From: Palsa-1150 sp036490515
Lineage (GTDB): Bacteria > Myxococcota_A > Polyangia > Polyangiales > Polyangiaceae
Reading direction: 5' to 3'
Length of the DNA: 64,000 nt
NCBI GenBank assembly: GCA_036490515.1
Contig: DASXDU010000038.1
Span: forward strand, 124,001-188,000
Below the pieces are notes generated by a model. It was not told where the DNA came from. It made no database searches and worked only from the letters and a program-made list of their open reading frames with translations. Positions 20,344-28,964 of this stretch are shown here, one piece after another. A program made the position numbers and the translations under genes. Positions within the stretch are counted from its first letter, which is position 1; each line of letters begins with the position of its first letter.

Positions 20344-21987
20344 TCACTTCGCGTCGGGCTTCTTGTGGTCGTGCTTGGCGTGCTTGTGGCTCTTGCCGCC
20401 CTTCGACTCGGTGCTGGCGACGGTCTTCTCGAGGGCGCCGGCGGGCGCGAGCGCGATGACGAGCGTGTCGTTCTGCGCGCGCACCTGGTAGTTCGGCACG
20501 CCGTCCTTGAAGTTCACCGTGAGCTCGGCTCCGGCGGAGTCGTTCGAGACCTTGATGGCGGCGATGCGCGAGTCGCGCGCGGCGAGCGGGCCGGCGGCCT
20601 CGAGCGACTTGCGTCCGGGGATCTTCACGGCGAAGCCCGTCGGCTGCTGGGCGCCCTCGATCGAGTCGATCGGGCCGTCGAGCTTGAGGTGGAGCACGTT
20701 GCCGTGGTGCACCGGGCCGTTGCCGAAGGGCGCCACGTGCCCGTGCTTCCTGTGCTTGTCCTTGGGCGAGTCACCCGGGTCCTCGTCGGAAACCGCGAGG
20801 CCGCCCATCGGCTCGGAGGTGCCCCCGAAGGAGGGGGACGTGTCGAGCGCCGGAGACGGTGTGCCGGAGATGGGGGCGGGCGCCGGAGCGGCGGGGGCCG
20901 TGTCGCCCGCGACCGCGGTGGTGGCGGGAGCGTTCGCGTTGGCCGCGGCCGCGGAGGCCACCGGGTCGTGGTGGGACTTCTTGAGGACGATGGCGCCGAG
21001 GACCGCGACGGCCATCACGCCGCCGGCAATCGCCGCCTTGCGGCGCGTGACCGGGAGCTTCGACGGGGCGCCCGTCTCGATGTTCGCGCTCGACGCCTCG
21101 CCACGGACGACCTTGCGGCCGCTCGTGTGAAGGCCGCCACCGGGCGCGGGGGCCGTGGTCCGCCGGGGCGGGGCCGCCTCGTCGCCGCGCAGGCTGCGGC
21201 GCGCCGCGAGGAGAGCCACGGTCGTCTTCGCGCGCTTCGCGAACGCCTCGACGGCGGGGCCGATCTTGCTGAAGCTCCGCGCGACGGAGCCCTTCATCAT
21301 GTTCGAGATCTCTTCGGGGCTCACCGGATCGTCGGCGGACTTGGCCTCGGCGGGCGCGCGCGAGCCGCGGGGCGCGTCGACATCCGCCGGCACGTCGGCG
21401 TAGCGCAGTGTCACGACGAGCTGGGGCACGTTCGACGTCGGGTCGACGGCCACCTCGACGCGGTCGATCGCCGCGGGCCGCTTGCTCCCGCTCGTCGCGT
21501 CCTCGAGCTCGAGCTGCTTGCCGACCTGGAGGAACCCGAGGTCGCTGCCGACGGTGATCTCGCTCGAGTGCGCGTCCTTGATCTTCGCGCGCATGGGCGA
21601 GGCGAGGCCCTCGATGTGGAGACGCACCTTGCTACCCGGCTGCGCGAGCGCGGGGGGCTCGGCGGACACGCCAACCATGCGCTTCAGGGCCTCGACGCTC
21701 TCGGAGTCCATGTCGGTGAAGCGGATGGCGAACTCGCCGCCCTTCTCCTCGCCCTGGGCCCAGACGACCTCGCCGGACGCGAGCACGCTCGAGCCTGCGC
21801 CGGCGTCGAAGCGGCACGTGAGCGGCTGGCCTGCTTCGGGCAGGTACGCCGTACGGAGCTTCATCCCGTCTTCGGAGACGTCGACCGCCTGCGCCTCGAA
21901 CGCGGGGCCCATCGCCCCGCCCACCTCGACCAGGCCATCGAACGGCAGGCGCGTCGTTCCGGGCGCGCGACGATCCTCGGTGCTCAT
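20344..21987 (-). CDS. PilZ-domain protein with transmembrane helix and AMIN-like C-terminal domain
   Basis: 547 residues from the ATG at 21987. That start is chosen because GGAGGA sits six bases upstream; an in-frame ATG at 22002 would add five residues. Residues 1-105 form a PilZ-like domain (DVSEDGMKLRTAYLPEAGQP). A second PilZ-like or beta-barrel stretch follows (about 115-195), then a linker with EEISNMMKGSVARSFSKIG. A basic-flanked transmembrane helix lies at about 315-335 (AAIAGGVMAVAVLGAIVL), then a Pro/Ala-rich periplasmic linker and an AMIN-like beta domain at about 417-530. The classic RxxxR c-di-GMP motif is not exact (RRAPGTTR), so nucleotide binding is uncertain. The layout would link a cytoplasmic signal to a periplasmic peptidoglycan-facing domain. 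Divergent from the exonuclease gene. Confidence 0.75.
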   Translation of the reverse strand: MSTEDRRAPGTTRLPFDGLVEVGGAMGPAFEAQAVDVSEDGMKLRTAYLPEAGQPLTCRFDAGAGSSVLASGEVVWAQGEEKGGEFAIRFTDMDSESVEALKRMVGVSAEPPALAQPGSKVRLHIEGLASPMRAKIKDAHSSEITVGSDLGFLQVGKQLELEDATSGSKRPAAIDRVEVAVDPTSNVPQLVVTLRYADVPADVDAPRGSRAPAEAKSADDPVSPEEISNMMKGSVARSFSKIGPAVEAFAKRAKTTVALLAARRSLRGDEAAPPRRTTAPAPGGGLHTSGRKVVRGEASSANIETGAPSKLPVTRRKAAIAGGVMAVAVLGAIVLKKSHHDPVASAAAANANAPATTAVAGDTAPAAPAPAPISGTPSPALDTSPSFGGTSEPMGGLAVSDEDPGDSPKDKHRKHGHVAPFGNGPVHHGNVLHLKLDGPIDSIEGAQQPTGFAVKIPGRKSLEAAGPLAARDSRIAAIKVSNDSAGAELTVNFKDGVPNYQVRAQNDTLVIALAPAGALEKTVASTESKGGKSHKHAKHDHKKPDAK

Positions 21988-21991
21988 CTCT

Positions 21992-21997
21992 TCCTCC
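21992..21997 (-). promoter_or_regulatory. Ribosome binding site deciding the PilZ-protein start
   Basis: GGAGGA on the minus strand sits at good spacing before ATG 21987 and lies inside the alternative upstream coding extension. This favours the shorter protein. Confidence 0.6.
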
Positions 21998-22044
21998 GCC
22001 ATGCCATCGCAGTAGAGAATCACCCCGAGGAGGGCCAAGTTTTC

Positions 22045-22740
22045 ATGCCCACGCACCTGGTGCTCGACATCGAGACGATCCCCGACCCCGAGCTGCCGCG
22101 CCTCGACGAGAGCGACCGCGTGCCGCCGCCTCCGTTCAACCAGATCGTCACGCTCGGCTGCTTCCTCCTCGAGGACTACCTGCCCAAGCGCCTCGGCTGC
22201 GTCGGCGAGCACAAGCCCGAGGGCGAGATGCTCGCGGACTTCGCGACGTGGCTCGATCAGAAGAAGCCCACCGTCGTCACGTGGAACGGCCGCGGCTTCG
22301 ACATGCCCGTCATCACGTCGCGTGCGCTCCGCCACGGGCTCTCGATGCCCTGGTGGTTCACCGACCGCGCCACGCGCTACCGCTACTCGACCGACGGGCA
22401 CTTCGACCTCATGGACTTCCTCGCCGACTACGGCGCGACGAAGAACGCGCGCCTCGACGTCTACGCGAAGCTCATCGGCTTCCCGGGCAAGGTCGGCGTC
22501 GACGGCTCGCAGGTCGCCCCGCTCGTCCACGCCGGCAAGGTCGACGAGGTGAACGCGTACTGCCTCTGCGACGTCGCGCAGACGGCCGCCATCTTCCTCC
22601 GCGTCGAGCTCCTGCGCGGGAGCCTCGACAGGGCCACCTTCCAGGACCGCGCGCGGGCGCTGCTCGCCTACCTCGACGAGCAGCCTCGCGTGCGCCCCGT
22701 CACCGAGAAGATCGACCGCGCGCGCTTCGAGCTCGCGTGA
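22045..22740 (+). CDS. 3'-5' exonuclease of the PolB-exonuclease-like type
   Basis: A 231-residue protein. It carries DEDD-exonuclease motifs: DIETIPD (Asp/Glu metal ligands) near the N-terminus, VVTWNGRGFDMPVITSRAL in the middle, and HFDLMDFLADYGATKNARLD with NAYCLCDVAQTAAIFLR toward the end. This matches the family of free-standing exonucleases related to the proofreading domain of family B polymerases (PF10108-type). GAGGAGGG lies 11-19 bases upstream of the ATG. The protein probably trims single-stranded DNA; its biological role is undefined. Transcribed divergently from the PilZ gene, with only 57 bases between the two starts. Confidence 0.85.
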   Translation: MPTHLVLDIETIPDPELPRLDESDRVPPPPFNQIVTLGCFLLEDYLPKRLGCVGEHKPEGEMLADFATWLDQKKPTVVTWNGRGFDMPVITSRALRHGLSMPWWFTDRATRYRYSTDGHFDLMDFLADYGATKNARLDVYAKLIGFPGKVGVDGSQVAPLVHAGKVDEVNAYCLCDVAQTAAIFLRVELLRGSLDRATFQDRARALLAYLDEQPRVRPVTEKIDRARFELA

Positions 22741-24336
22741 CTACTCGTTCGACAGGAGCGAGTTGCACGCGATGGGCGCGCCGCCGTCGTCGGTGAGCTG
22801 CGGGACGCCGCTGCCGTTGCTGGTGAGGGCGGCGCACGGCTCGCTCGGGGCGGGCCCGCCGAGGGCCTGCTGCGCGATCCAGTCGCCGACGTAGTCGCTG
22901 TCGGCGGAGACGACGCCGGAGTGACCGACCGGGCTTGGGTCGTAGCAGACGCTGTACGACGCGGTATCGCCCGAGAGCCGGTTGAAGACGCACTGCATGG
23001 CGTCCGGCGTGATGGTCGTGTCGTCGTTGCCGTACCAGACGAGGATGGGCACCTGCGCGGCGGCGCCGGTGAGGTGCGGCCAGTCGTTGGTCATGCGCTG
23101 TATCCACGTCGTGCACGTCGTGTCGCCGTTGCAGTTGCCGTTGCCGAGCGGCGTCGCGGCCACGCCGATCCCGGACACGTACGACGAGGTGAAGAAGTCG
23201 TTCGCGCTCGCCCCCGCCTCCACGAGATCGGGGTAGCTCGAGTTCCAGCAGTCGTTGGCGACGAACGACTGCACGACCGGGAGCTTCGTCGGGTCGAAGA
23301 TCGGGAACCCGGAGTCCGGGCCGTCGAGCAGCGTCGTGTGCGTGTAGTGGTACCAGAGGCTCACGACGCCCGCGGAGCTCTCGGCGAAGCCGTAGTTGGT
23401 CGGCTCGAGGAAGATCGCGGCCCACGCATGCTGCGAGATCCAGAGCGGCGAGTAGACGGCGACGGCAGCGATGTTCAGGCTCGGCGCGTACGTGCTCGCG
23501 AGCGACAGCGCCGCGAGCGCGGTGTGCCCGCCTTGCGAGTGGCCCGTGATGACCGTCTTCGACGAGAGCGAGGCGGCGGGCAGGACGTTGCGGAGCGCGG
23601 GATCGGCGTCGAGCGTCGACTTGCCGACGTCCGCCGCGTCGGCGTACGCGCTCGGCGGGTTGTTCGCCCCGCCGAAGTTCGCGTACCCGGCGAGGTCCGG
23701 CGCGATGACGGCGTAGCCCGCTCCGACCAGCGGATAGACCTGGTGGATGAAGTCCGGGTTCACGTCGTCGGCGGCGGGGTCGAGCTTGGACGGCGCGCAT
23801 TTGCCGGCCTGGCCGCGGCTGCCGTGCGAGGCGATGACGACGGGAAGCGTGGAGGCGCGCGGCGTGTCGGGCAGGAGGACGAGCGCCGACGAGTAGCCGG
23901 GCGAGTTCGCCGTGTCCCCGCGCTCGGTGCGGTAGAGGACCCGGTAGACGTGCGCGCCGCTCGTGAAGGCCTTGCCCGAGTAGCCGGGCGTGCCGCCGTC
24001 GACCTCCGCCGCGGCGAGGGCCTGGAGGGCGGTCGCCGAGTAGTCCTGGTCGTGGGCGCACTTGAGGATCGCGCCCTTGGCCTTGCCGCTCACGTCGCCC
24101 GGGTCGGCGTAGACGGAGTCGATGCTGTCGGAGCAGGCGATCGTCGGCGTGAACCCGCCGCCGCCCCCGTCCGGCGCGGAGTCGCCGCCCCCGCCGCCTC
24201 CCTCGGTCGTCGATGTGTCGGCCGCGGCGTCGGGCGACCCGCCTCCGTGGTTGCTGCTGCTCGAGCAGGCGGCAAGGCCGGTGGAGACTCCGCCGGCGGC
24301 GGTCGCGACGAGGAAGGCAAGGACGGTCTTGTTCAT
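22741..24336 (-). CDS. Lipase-like alpha/beta-hydrolase lipoprotein
   Basis: 531 residues from ATG 24336, with AGGAG six bases upstream. The signal ends GLAACSSSSN, a lipobox. A Gly/Asp-rich spacer follows, then an alpha/beta-hydrolase domain: VVIASHGSRGQAGKC (oxyanion region), nucleophile Ser267 in ITGHSQGGHTAL, and a late WYGNDDTTITP (acid) and PSPVGHSGVV (His). The pattern resembles the secretory lipase family (PF03583). The stop abuts the exonuclease stop tail to tail. The frame remains open further upstream through the tandem repeat, but without a signal peptide, so the longer version is rejected. Confidence 0.8.
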   Translation of the reverse strand: MNKTVLAFLVATAAGGVSTGLAACSSSSNHGGGSPDAAADTSTTEGGGGGGDSAPDGGGGGFTPTIACSDSIDSVYADPGDVSGKAKGAILKCAHDQDYSATALQALAAAEVDGGTPGYSGKAFTSGAHVYRVLYRTERGDTANSPGYSSALVLLPDTPRASTLPVVIASHGSRGQAGKCAPSKLDPAADDVNPDFIHQVYPLVGAGYAVIAPDLAGYANFGGANNPPSAYADAADVGKSTLDADPALRNVLPAASLSSKTVITGHSQGGHTALAALSLASTYAPSLNIAAVAVYSPLWISQHAWAAIFLEPTNYGFAESSAGVVSLWYHYTHTTLLDGPDSGFPIFDPTKLPVVQSFVANDCWNSSYPDLVEAGASANDFFTSSYVSGIGVAATPLGNGNCNGDTTCTTWIQRMTNDWPHLTGAAAQVPILVWYGNDDTTITPDAMQCVFNRLSGDTASYSVCYDPSPVGHSGVVSADSDYVGDWIAQQALGGPAPSEPCAALTSNGSGVPQLTDDGGAPIACNSLLSNE

Positions 24337-24521
24337 GGAGGACTCCTGGCAGCCCCAAAGTGTAGCCGCCGCGGGGGGCGATCTGCCCAATCCATCGAGC
24401 AGGGTGGCGGAGTCATCGATGGCGAACCGCGCGGAAACGGTCGCGACCGGAGCGCGAGGCGGCGCGGAGCCCGGGTCCTCGCGTCCGCGGGCGGCGCCAT
24501 CGAGGACACCCTCCAGGCAGT

Positions 24522-24689
24522 CGTTCGCACGGGCCGCGGGATCGATGACACCGGCCGCGTCATCGCTCGCACGGGCCGCGGGATCGATGACACCGGCCGC
24601 GCCATCGTTCGCGCGGGCCGCGGGATCGATGACACCGGCCGCGCCATCGTTCGCACGGGCCGCGGGATCGATGACACACCCGGTGCCAT
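24522..24689. repeat. Tandem repeat, four 42-base units
   Basis: Four head-to-tail copies begin at 24522, 24564, 24606 and 24648. Each contains GGGCCGCGGGATCGATGACA followed by CCGGCCGCG(C/T)CATCG. Copies differ at only a few positions (gTtc/gCtc, gcAc/gcGc). A more degenerate unit precedes them and a partial one follows. The unit is 14 codons long and stop-free, so protein-like 14-residue repeats appear in several frames; none looks like a real gene. It lies in the divergent control region of the lipase and the small basic-tail protein. Confidence 0.9.
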
Positions 24690-24850
24690 CGATCGCCCAG
24701 GTCTCCGAAGCGGATTTCCTCCGGCCCCAAGCGCGCGGATTCACTGGAAATGCGGCGCCGCGCGGCGGTCCGTCGTTCGGGAATCGCCGAAAGGACGCAA
24801 CTCTTTCCACCGGCGTCCGATGGGAGGGCAGGCAGCAGCTGGCTCCGGAG

Positions 24851-24859
24851 AGGAGGTGA
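24851..24859 (+). promoter_or_regulatory. Consensus Shine-Dalgarno of the small basic-tail protein
   Basis: AGGAGGTGA, a full match to the 16S rRNA 3' end, lies seven bases before ATG 24867. Few genes in the window have such a site, suggesting strong translation. Confidence 0.75.
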
Positions 24860-24866
24860 GAAGGCA

Positions 24867-25295
24867 ATGGCGAAGAAAACGAAGTTCCGTACGAGCATGA
24901 TCTCGAACTCGCAGAAGGCTGCGACGGGCATGCTCGCGTCTCCGATCGGACCCCAGCTTCAGGCGAACGGGTTCACGTCGGCGACGATGCAGCAAGCGGC
25001 GACCGATCTGACCTCGCTGCAGTCGAAGTCTGCAGCGGCGCACAGCGCGTGGCTTGCGGCGAGCGCGGCGCTCTCGGCGAAGGCGGAGGAGTTCGACCAG
25101 ACGTGGTCGAGCTACTGCAACATCGTCCGGGGGCTCACGCCTGACACGACGGTCCGGAAGTCGCACGGGGTCCCGAGCCCCGGCGTCCGGAAGGGCCCGA
25201 CGTTCAAGCGTGGACCGCGCAAGACGGCGACGACCGAGGCGACCGCGCCGACCGCTCCGGCGGCGGCGACGGCGACGACCCCGGCGAAGCCGTAG
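24867..25295 (+). CDS. Small helical protein with basic Ala/Thr/Pro tail, unknown function
   Basis: A 142-residue protein starting MAKKTKFRTSMISNSQKAAT. The first 100 residues look helical and Ala/Ser-rich (LQSKSAAAHSAWLAASAALS). The tail is basic then low-complexity (RKGPTFKRGPRKTATTEA and AT/AP repeats), similar in composition to histone-H1-like tails. A consensus Shine-Dalgarno precedes it. No family recognised. DNA or RNA binding by the tail is an inference from composition only. The upstream region is the 42-base repeat array, and a hairpin follows the stop. Confidence 0.7.
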   Translation: MAKKTKFRTSMISNSQKAATGMLASPIGPQLQANGFTSATMQQAATDLTSLQSKSAAAHSAWLAASAALSAKAEEFDQTWSSYCNIVRGLTPDTTVRKSHGVPSPGVRKGPTFKRGPRKTATTEATAPTAPAAATATTPAKP

Positions 25296-25306
25296 CAGTC
25301 GCGGAG

Positions 25307-25341
25307 GCCCGGGGATCGGAGGTACGCGCCGGTCCCCGGGC
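25307..25341. terminator. Hairpin between convergent small genes
   Basis: GCCCGGGGA and TCCCCGGGC form a perfect nine-base-pair stem around a 17-base loop, 11 bases after the basic-tail gene and before the end of the opposing 56-residue ORF. It could end both transcripts. No T-run. Confidence 0.5.
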
Positions 25342-25385
25342 GCCGCATTTCGTGCGCGCTGGGAGCCCCTCCGGCGGTTCCAGGG

Positions 25386-25556
25386 TCAGTACCCGCGGCG
25401 GGCCATCACCTGTGTGCGGCCGCGGAGACGCGTGATCTCGGTCTCGGCCTGCGCCAGCTGCTCGAGAACGTTGCGCAGGACGCGCTCGGTCTCGCGCAGG
25501 CGCGTGGCGGTGTCTTCGTGCGGCAGAATGGGAAACGGAGGGACGGAGTTGCTCAT
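25386..25556 (-). CDS. 56-residue coiled-coil protein
   Basis: Starts MSNSVPPFPILPHEDTATRL and ends MARRGY. Residues about 17-50 form a heptad-like amphipathic helix (Leu20, Val27, Leu31, Leu34, Ile41, Leu44) rich in Glu/Arg, as in short leucine-zipper proteins. Codon use has strong third-position GC, like its neighbours. There is no strong Shine-Dalgarno. It lies downstream of the large palindrome and convergent to the basic-tail protein. Function unknown. Confidence 0.5.
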   Translation of the reverse strand: MSNSVPPFPILPHEDTATRLRETERVLRNVLEQLAQAETEITRLRGRTQVMARRGY

Positions 25557-25594
25557 CGTGGGCCTGCCAACGGCCGCCCATGGGGCGCGGTTAA

Positions 25595-25770
25595 GGCCCG
25601 AGAGTGGGAAACAGGAAGATCAGAAGATCAGAAGGCGAGAGGGGGGCTTTCGCATGGCTGCACGGGCCGAAGGCGCGCGTGCACGCCGGCCTTCCACCCC
25701 GTGCAGCCGGCCACGAGCCCCCTCTCCCTCTTCTGATCTTCTGACCTTCCTGTTTCCTACTCTCGGGGCT
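25595..25770. repeat. Near-perfect palindrome of about 175 bases
   Basis: The left arm from 25597 (CCCGAGAGTGGGAAACAGGA, then AGATCAGAAGATCAGAAGG) is mirrored by the right arm ending at 25767 (complement reads CCCGAGAGTAGGAAACAGGA, then AGGTCAGAAGATCAGAAGA). The symmetry continues inward through G-rich blocks, GGCTGCACGGG against CCCCGTGCAGCC, to a centre at GCGTGCACGC near 25682. It sits between the carboxylase stop (25787) and the 56-residue ORF. No transposase is nearby. It looks like a MITE-like or REP-like mobile hairpin, and its RNA would be a very long stem. Confidence 0.85.
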
Positions 25771-25786
25771 CATCGGGCCGAGCGCG

Positions 25787-27352
<1,566 letters not shown>

Positions 27353-27378
27353 GCGCCCGTCCTATAACGCAATTTTGG

Positions 27379-27388
27379 TGACGTCACT
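27379..27388. promoter_or_regulatory. Palindrome in the carboxylase/kinase divergent promoter
   Basis: GTGACGTCAC, a perfect ten-base dyad, lies in the 102-base spacer between the carboxylase and kinase starts, next to an AT-rich patch (ATAACGCAATTTT). This placement fits an operator, but no regulator is implied by the motif alone. Confidence 0.35.
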
Positions 27389-27454
27389 TGCCTAGGCTGC
27401 GCTCGACTTACCCGCTATCCTTCACCCACACGCCAGCACACGCCTTTCGCGCCG

Positions 27455-28945
27455 ATGTCGCAACCGCACTACACGCCGCCAACACCGTATCCCGCCTCGG
27501 GAGAGGTACTCGACGGGAAGTACCGCATCGAGAAGCTGCTCGGTGAAGGGGGCATGGGCGCCGTGGCCAAGGCCACGCACATGCTGCGGCGTGCTCCGGT
27601 CGCGCTGAAGTTCATGAGCCCGGCGGTCCTCGCGCTCCAGGGCGCAGTCGAGCGGTTCGTCAACGAGGGCGTCGCGGCGTCGCAGATCGACAGCGACCAC
27701 GTGGTCAAGGTGTTCGACGTCGGGCGCATGCCGTCGGGCGCGCCTTACCTCGTCATGGAGTTCCTGGACGGCCAGGACCTCGGGCAGCTCCTCGCGCGCG
27801 AGGGCGGCCGGCTCGGGTACACGCGCACCGTGCACTTCGGGCTGCAGATCCTGCGCGCCCTCCAGACGGCGCACGCGTCGGGGATCATCCACCGCGACAT
27901 GAAGCCGTCCAACTGCTTCGTCATCGACAAGGACGGCGAGCCGGACTTCGTGAAGCTGGTCGACTTCGGGATCAGCAAGGTGCGCAGCGACGACGCCGCG
28001 GGGCAGTCCGCGAACCTGACGCGCACGAACTCGGCCCTCGGCACGCCGCTCTACATGTCGCCCGAGCAGGCGCGCTCGCCGCGCGACGTCGACCATCGCG
28101 CCGACCTCTACTCGGTCGGCGCCATCCTCTACGAGCTGCTCTCGGGGCGCACGCCCTACACGGCGGAGTCGGGCGAGTACACGGAGATCCTCTTCAAGAT
28201 CTTCACGACCGACCCCGAGCCGATCATGAACCTCCGGCCGGACATCCCGGAAGGGCTCGCGCAGGTCATCCACCGGGCGCTCGTGCGCGACCCGAACGTG
28301 CGCTTCTCCTCGGCCAGCGAGATGGCCGAGGCGCTGACGCCGTTCGCCGACGAGCGGAGCGCGAACGTCATCGCCCGCGTGCGCGGCGGCCGCGGGCGGA
28401 GCCTCTTGCCGCCCTCGCAGTCGCAGGCCCCCCCGGGGATGGCGCCGGGCGGGCAGACGCCGGTCGCGCGCGCCAACACGTTCCCCCACGGGTCCGAGCC
28501 GGGCCGCGCGCCGCGCGTGCCCACCGCCGCGGGCCTTTCGAAGGACTCGGGGGCCGGCGCCGGGACCGACGCGGGCGCGAAGTCGAGCAAGGCGCCGCTC
28601 GTGGCGGCGTTCGTCGGGCTGGTGGTGCTCTGCGGAGCGGCGGGCGTGGTGGTCCTGAAGAAGTCCGCGGCCGGCCCTGCGCCGACGGCGACGCACGACA
28701 CGGTCGTGCCCGTGAACAGCGTGCCAGCACCGCCGGCGACGACGGCGAGCGCGGCCCCCACGGGTTCGACGACGGTGTCGGTAGCCACGGGGACTGCGGT
28801 GCTCGAGCCGCTTCCCTCGGCGTCACCCAGCGCTTCGGGCGCGTCGACCATCGGCCGCTACGTGCCGCCGACCGACGCGACGGGCACCGGCTCGGTGAAG
28901 AAGCCGCCGGCGACGAAGCTGAACGACATAGGCACTCACTTCTAG
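27455..28945 (+). CDS. Membrane-anchored Ser/Thr protein kinase (Hanks type)
   Basis: A 496-residue protein. The kinase domain spans about residues 23-295: glycine loop LGEGGMGAV, Lys52 in VALKFM, catalytic loop HRDMKPSN at 146-153, DFG at 170-172, activation segment ending GTPLYMSPEQ. All catalytic residues are present. A Pro/Ser/Ala-rich linker leads to one transmembrane helix at about 380-402 (PLVAAFVGLVVLCGAAGVVV). A roughly 90-residue extracytoplasmic Thr/Ala/Pro-rich tail ends NDIGTHF. The kinase faces the cytoplasm and the tail could sense the envelope. PEGA and VWA genes follow at 19 and 9 bases, suggesting one signalling/envelope operon. Confidence 0.93.
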   Translation: MSQPHYTPPTPYPASGEVLDGKYRIEKLLGEGGMGAVAKATHMLRRAPVALKFMSPAVLALQGAVERFVNEGVAASQIDSDHVVKVFDVGRMPSGAPYLVMEFLDGQDLGQLLAREGGRLGYTRTVHFGLQILRALQTAHASGIIHRDMKPSNCFVIDKDGEPDFVKLVDFGISKVRSDDAAGQSANLTRTNSALGTPLYMSPEQARSPRDVDHRADLYSVGAILYELLSGRTPYTAESGEYTEILFKIFTTDPEPIMNLRPDIPEGLAQVIHRALVRDPNVRFSSASEMAEALTPFADERSANVIARVRGGRGRSLLPPSQSQAPPGMAPGGQTPVARANTFPHGSEPGRAPRVPTAAGLSKDSGAGAGTDAGAKSSKAPLVAAFVGLVVLCGAAGVVVLKKSAAGPAPTATHDTVVPVNSVPAPPATTASAAPTGSTTVSVATGTAVLEPLPSASPSASGASTIGRYVPPTDATGTGSVKKPPATKLNDIGTHF

Positions 28946-28964
28946 ACCGCACGCGAGACTCCCG

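Larger units (their letters stand above)
24337..24866. other. Intergenic stretch between lipase and small basic-tail protein
   Basis: 530 bases between two divergent starts. It contains the 42-base tandem repeat array (24522-24689), a degenerate copy just before it, and a strong Shine-Dalgarno at its right end. No ORF in it has a credible signal, ribosome site or family match, although several frames are open through the repeat because its unit has no stop codons. Confidence 0.6.

Noticed and set aside
20365..22740. 791-residue ORF continuous with the exonuclease
   Set aside because: The first 560 residues are antisense to the PilZ gene and look like a shadow; the exonuclease starts at 22045 with its own ribosome site.
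24522..24689. CRISPR array
   Set aside because: The units are contiguous 42-base copies with no unique spacers, and no cas genes lie nearby.
22741..24867. 708-residue version of the lipase reading through the tandem repeat
   Set aside because: The frame is open only because the repeat is stop-free; the internal ATG at 24336 has a ribosome site and a proper lipoprotein signal.
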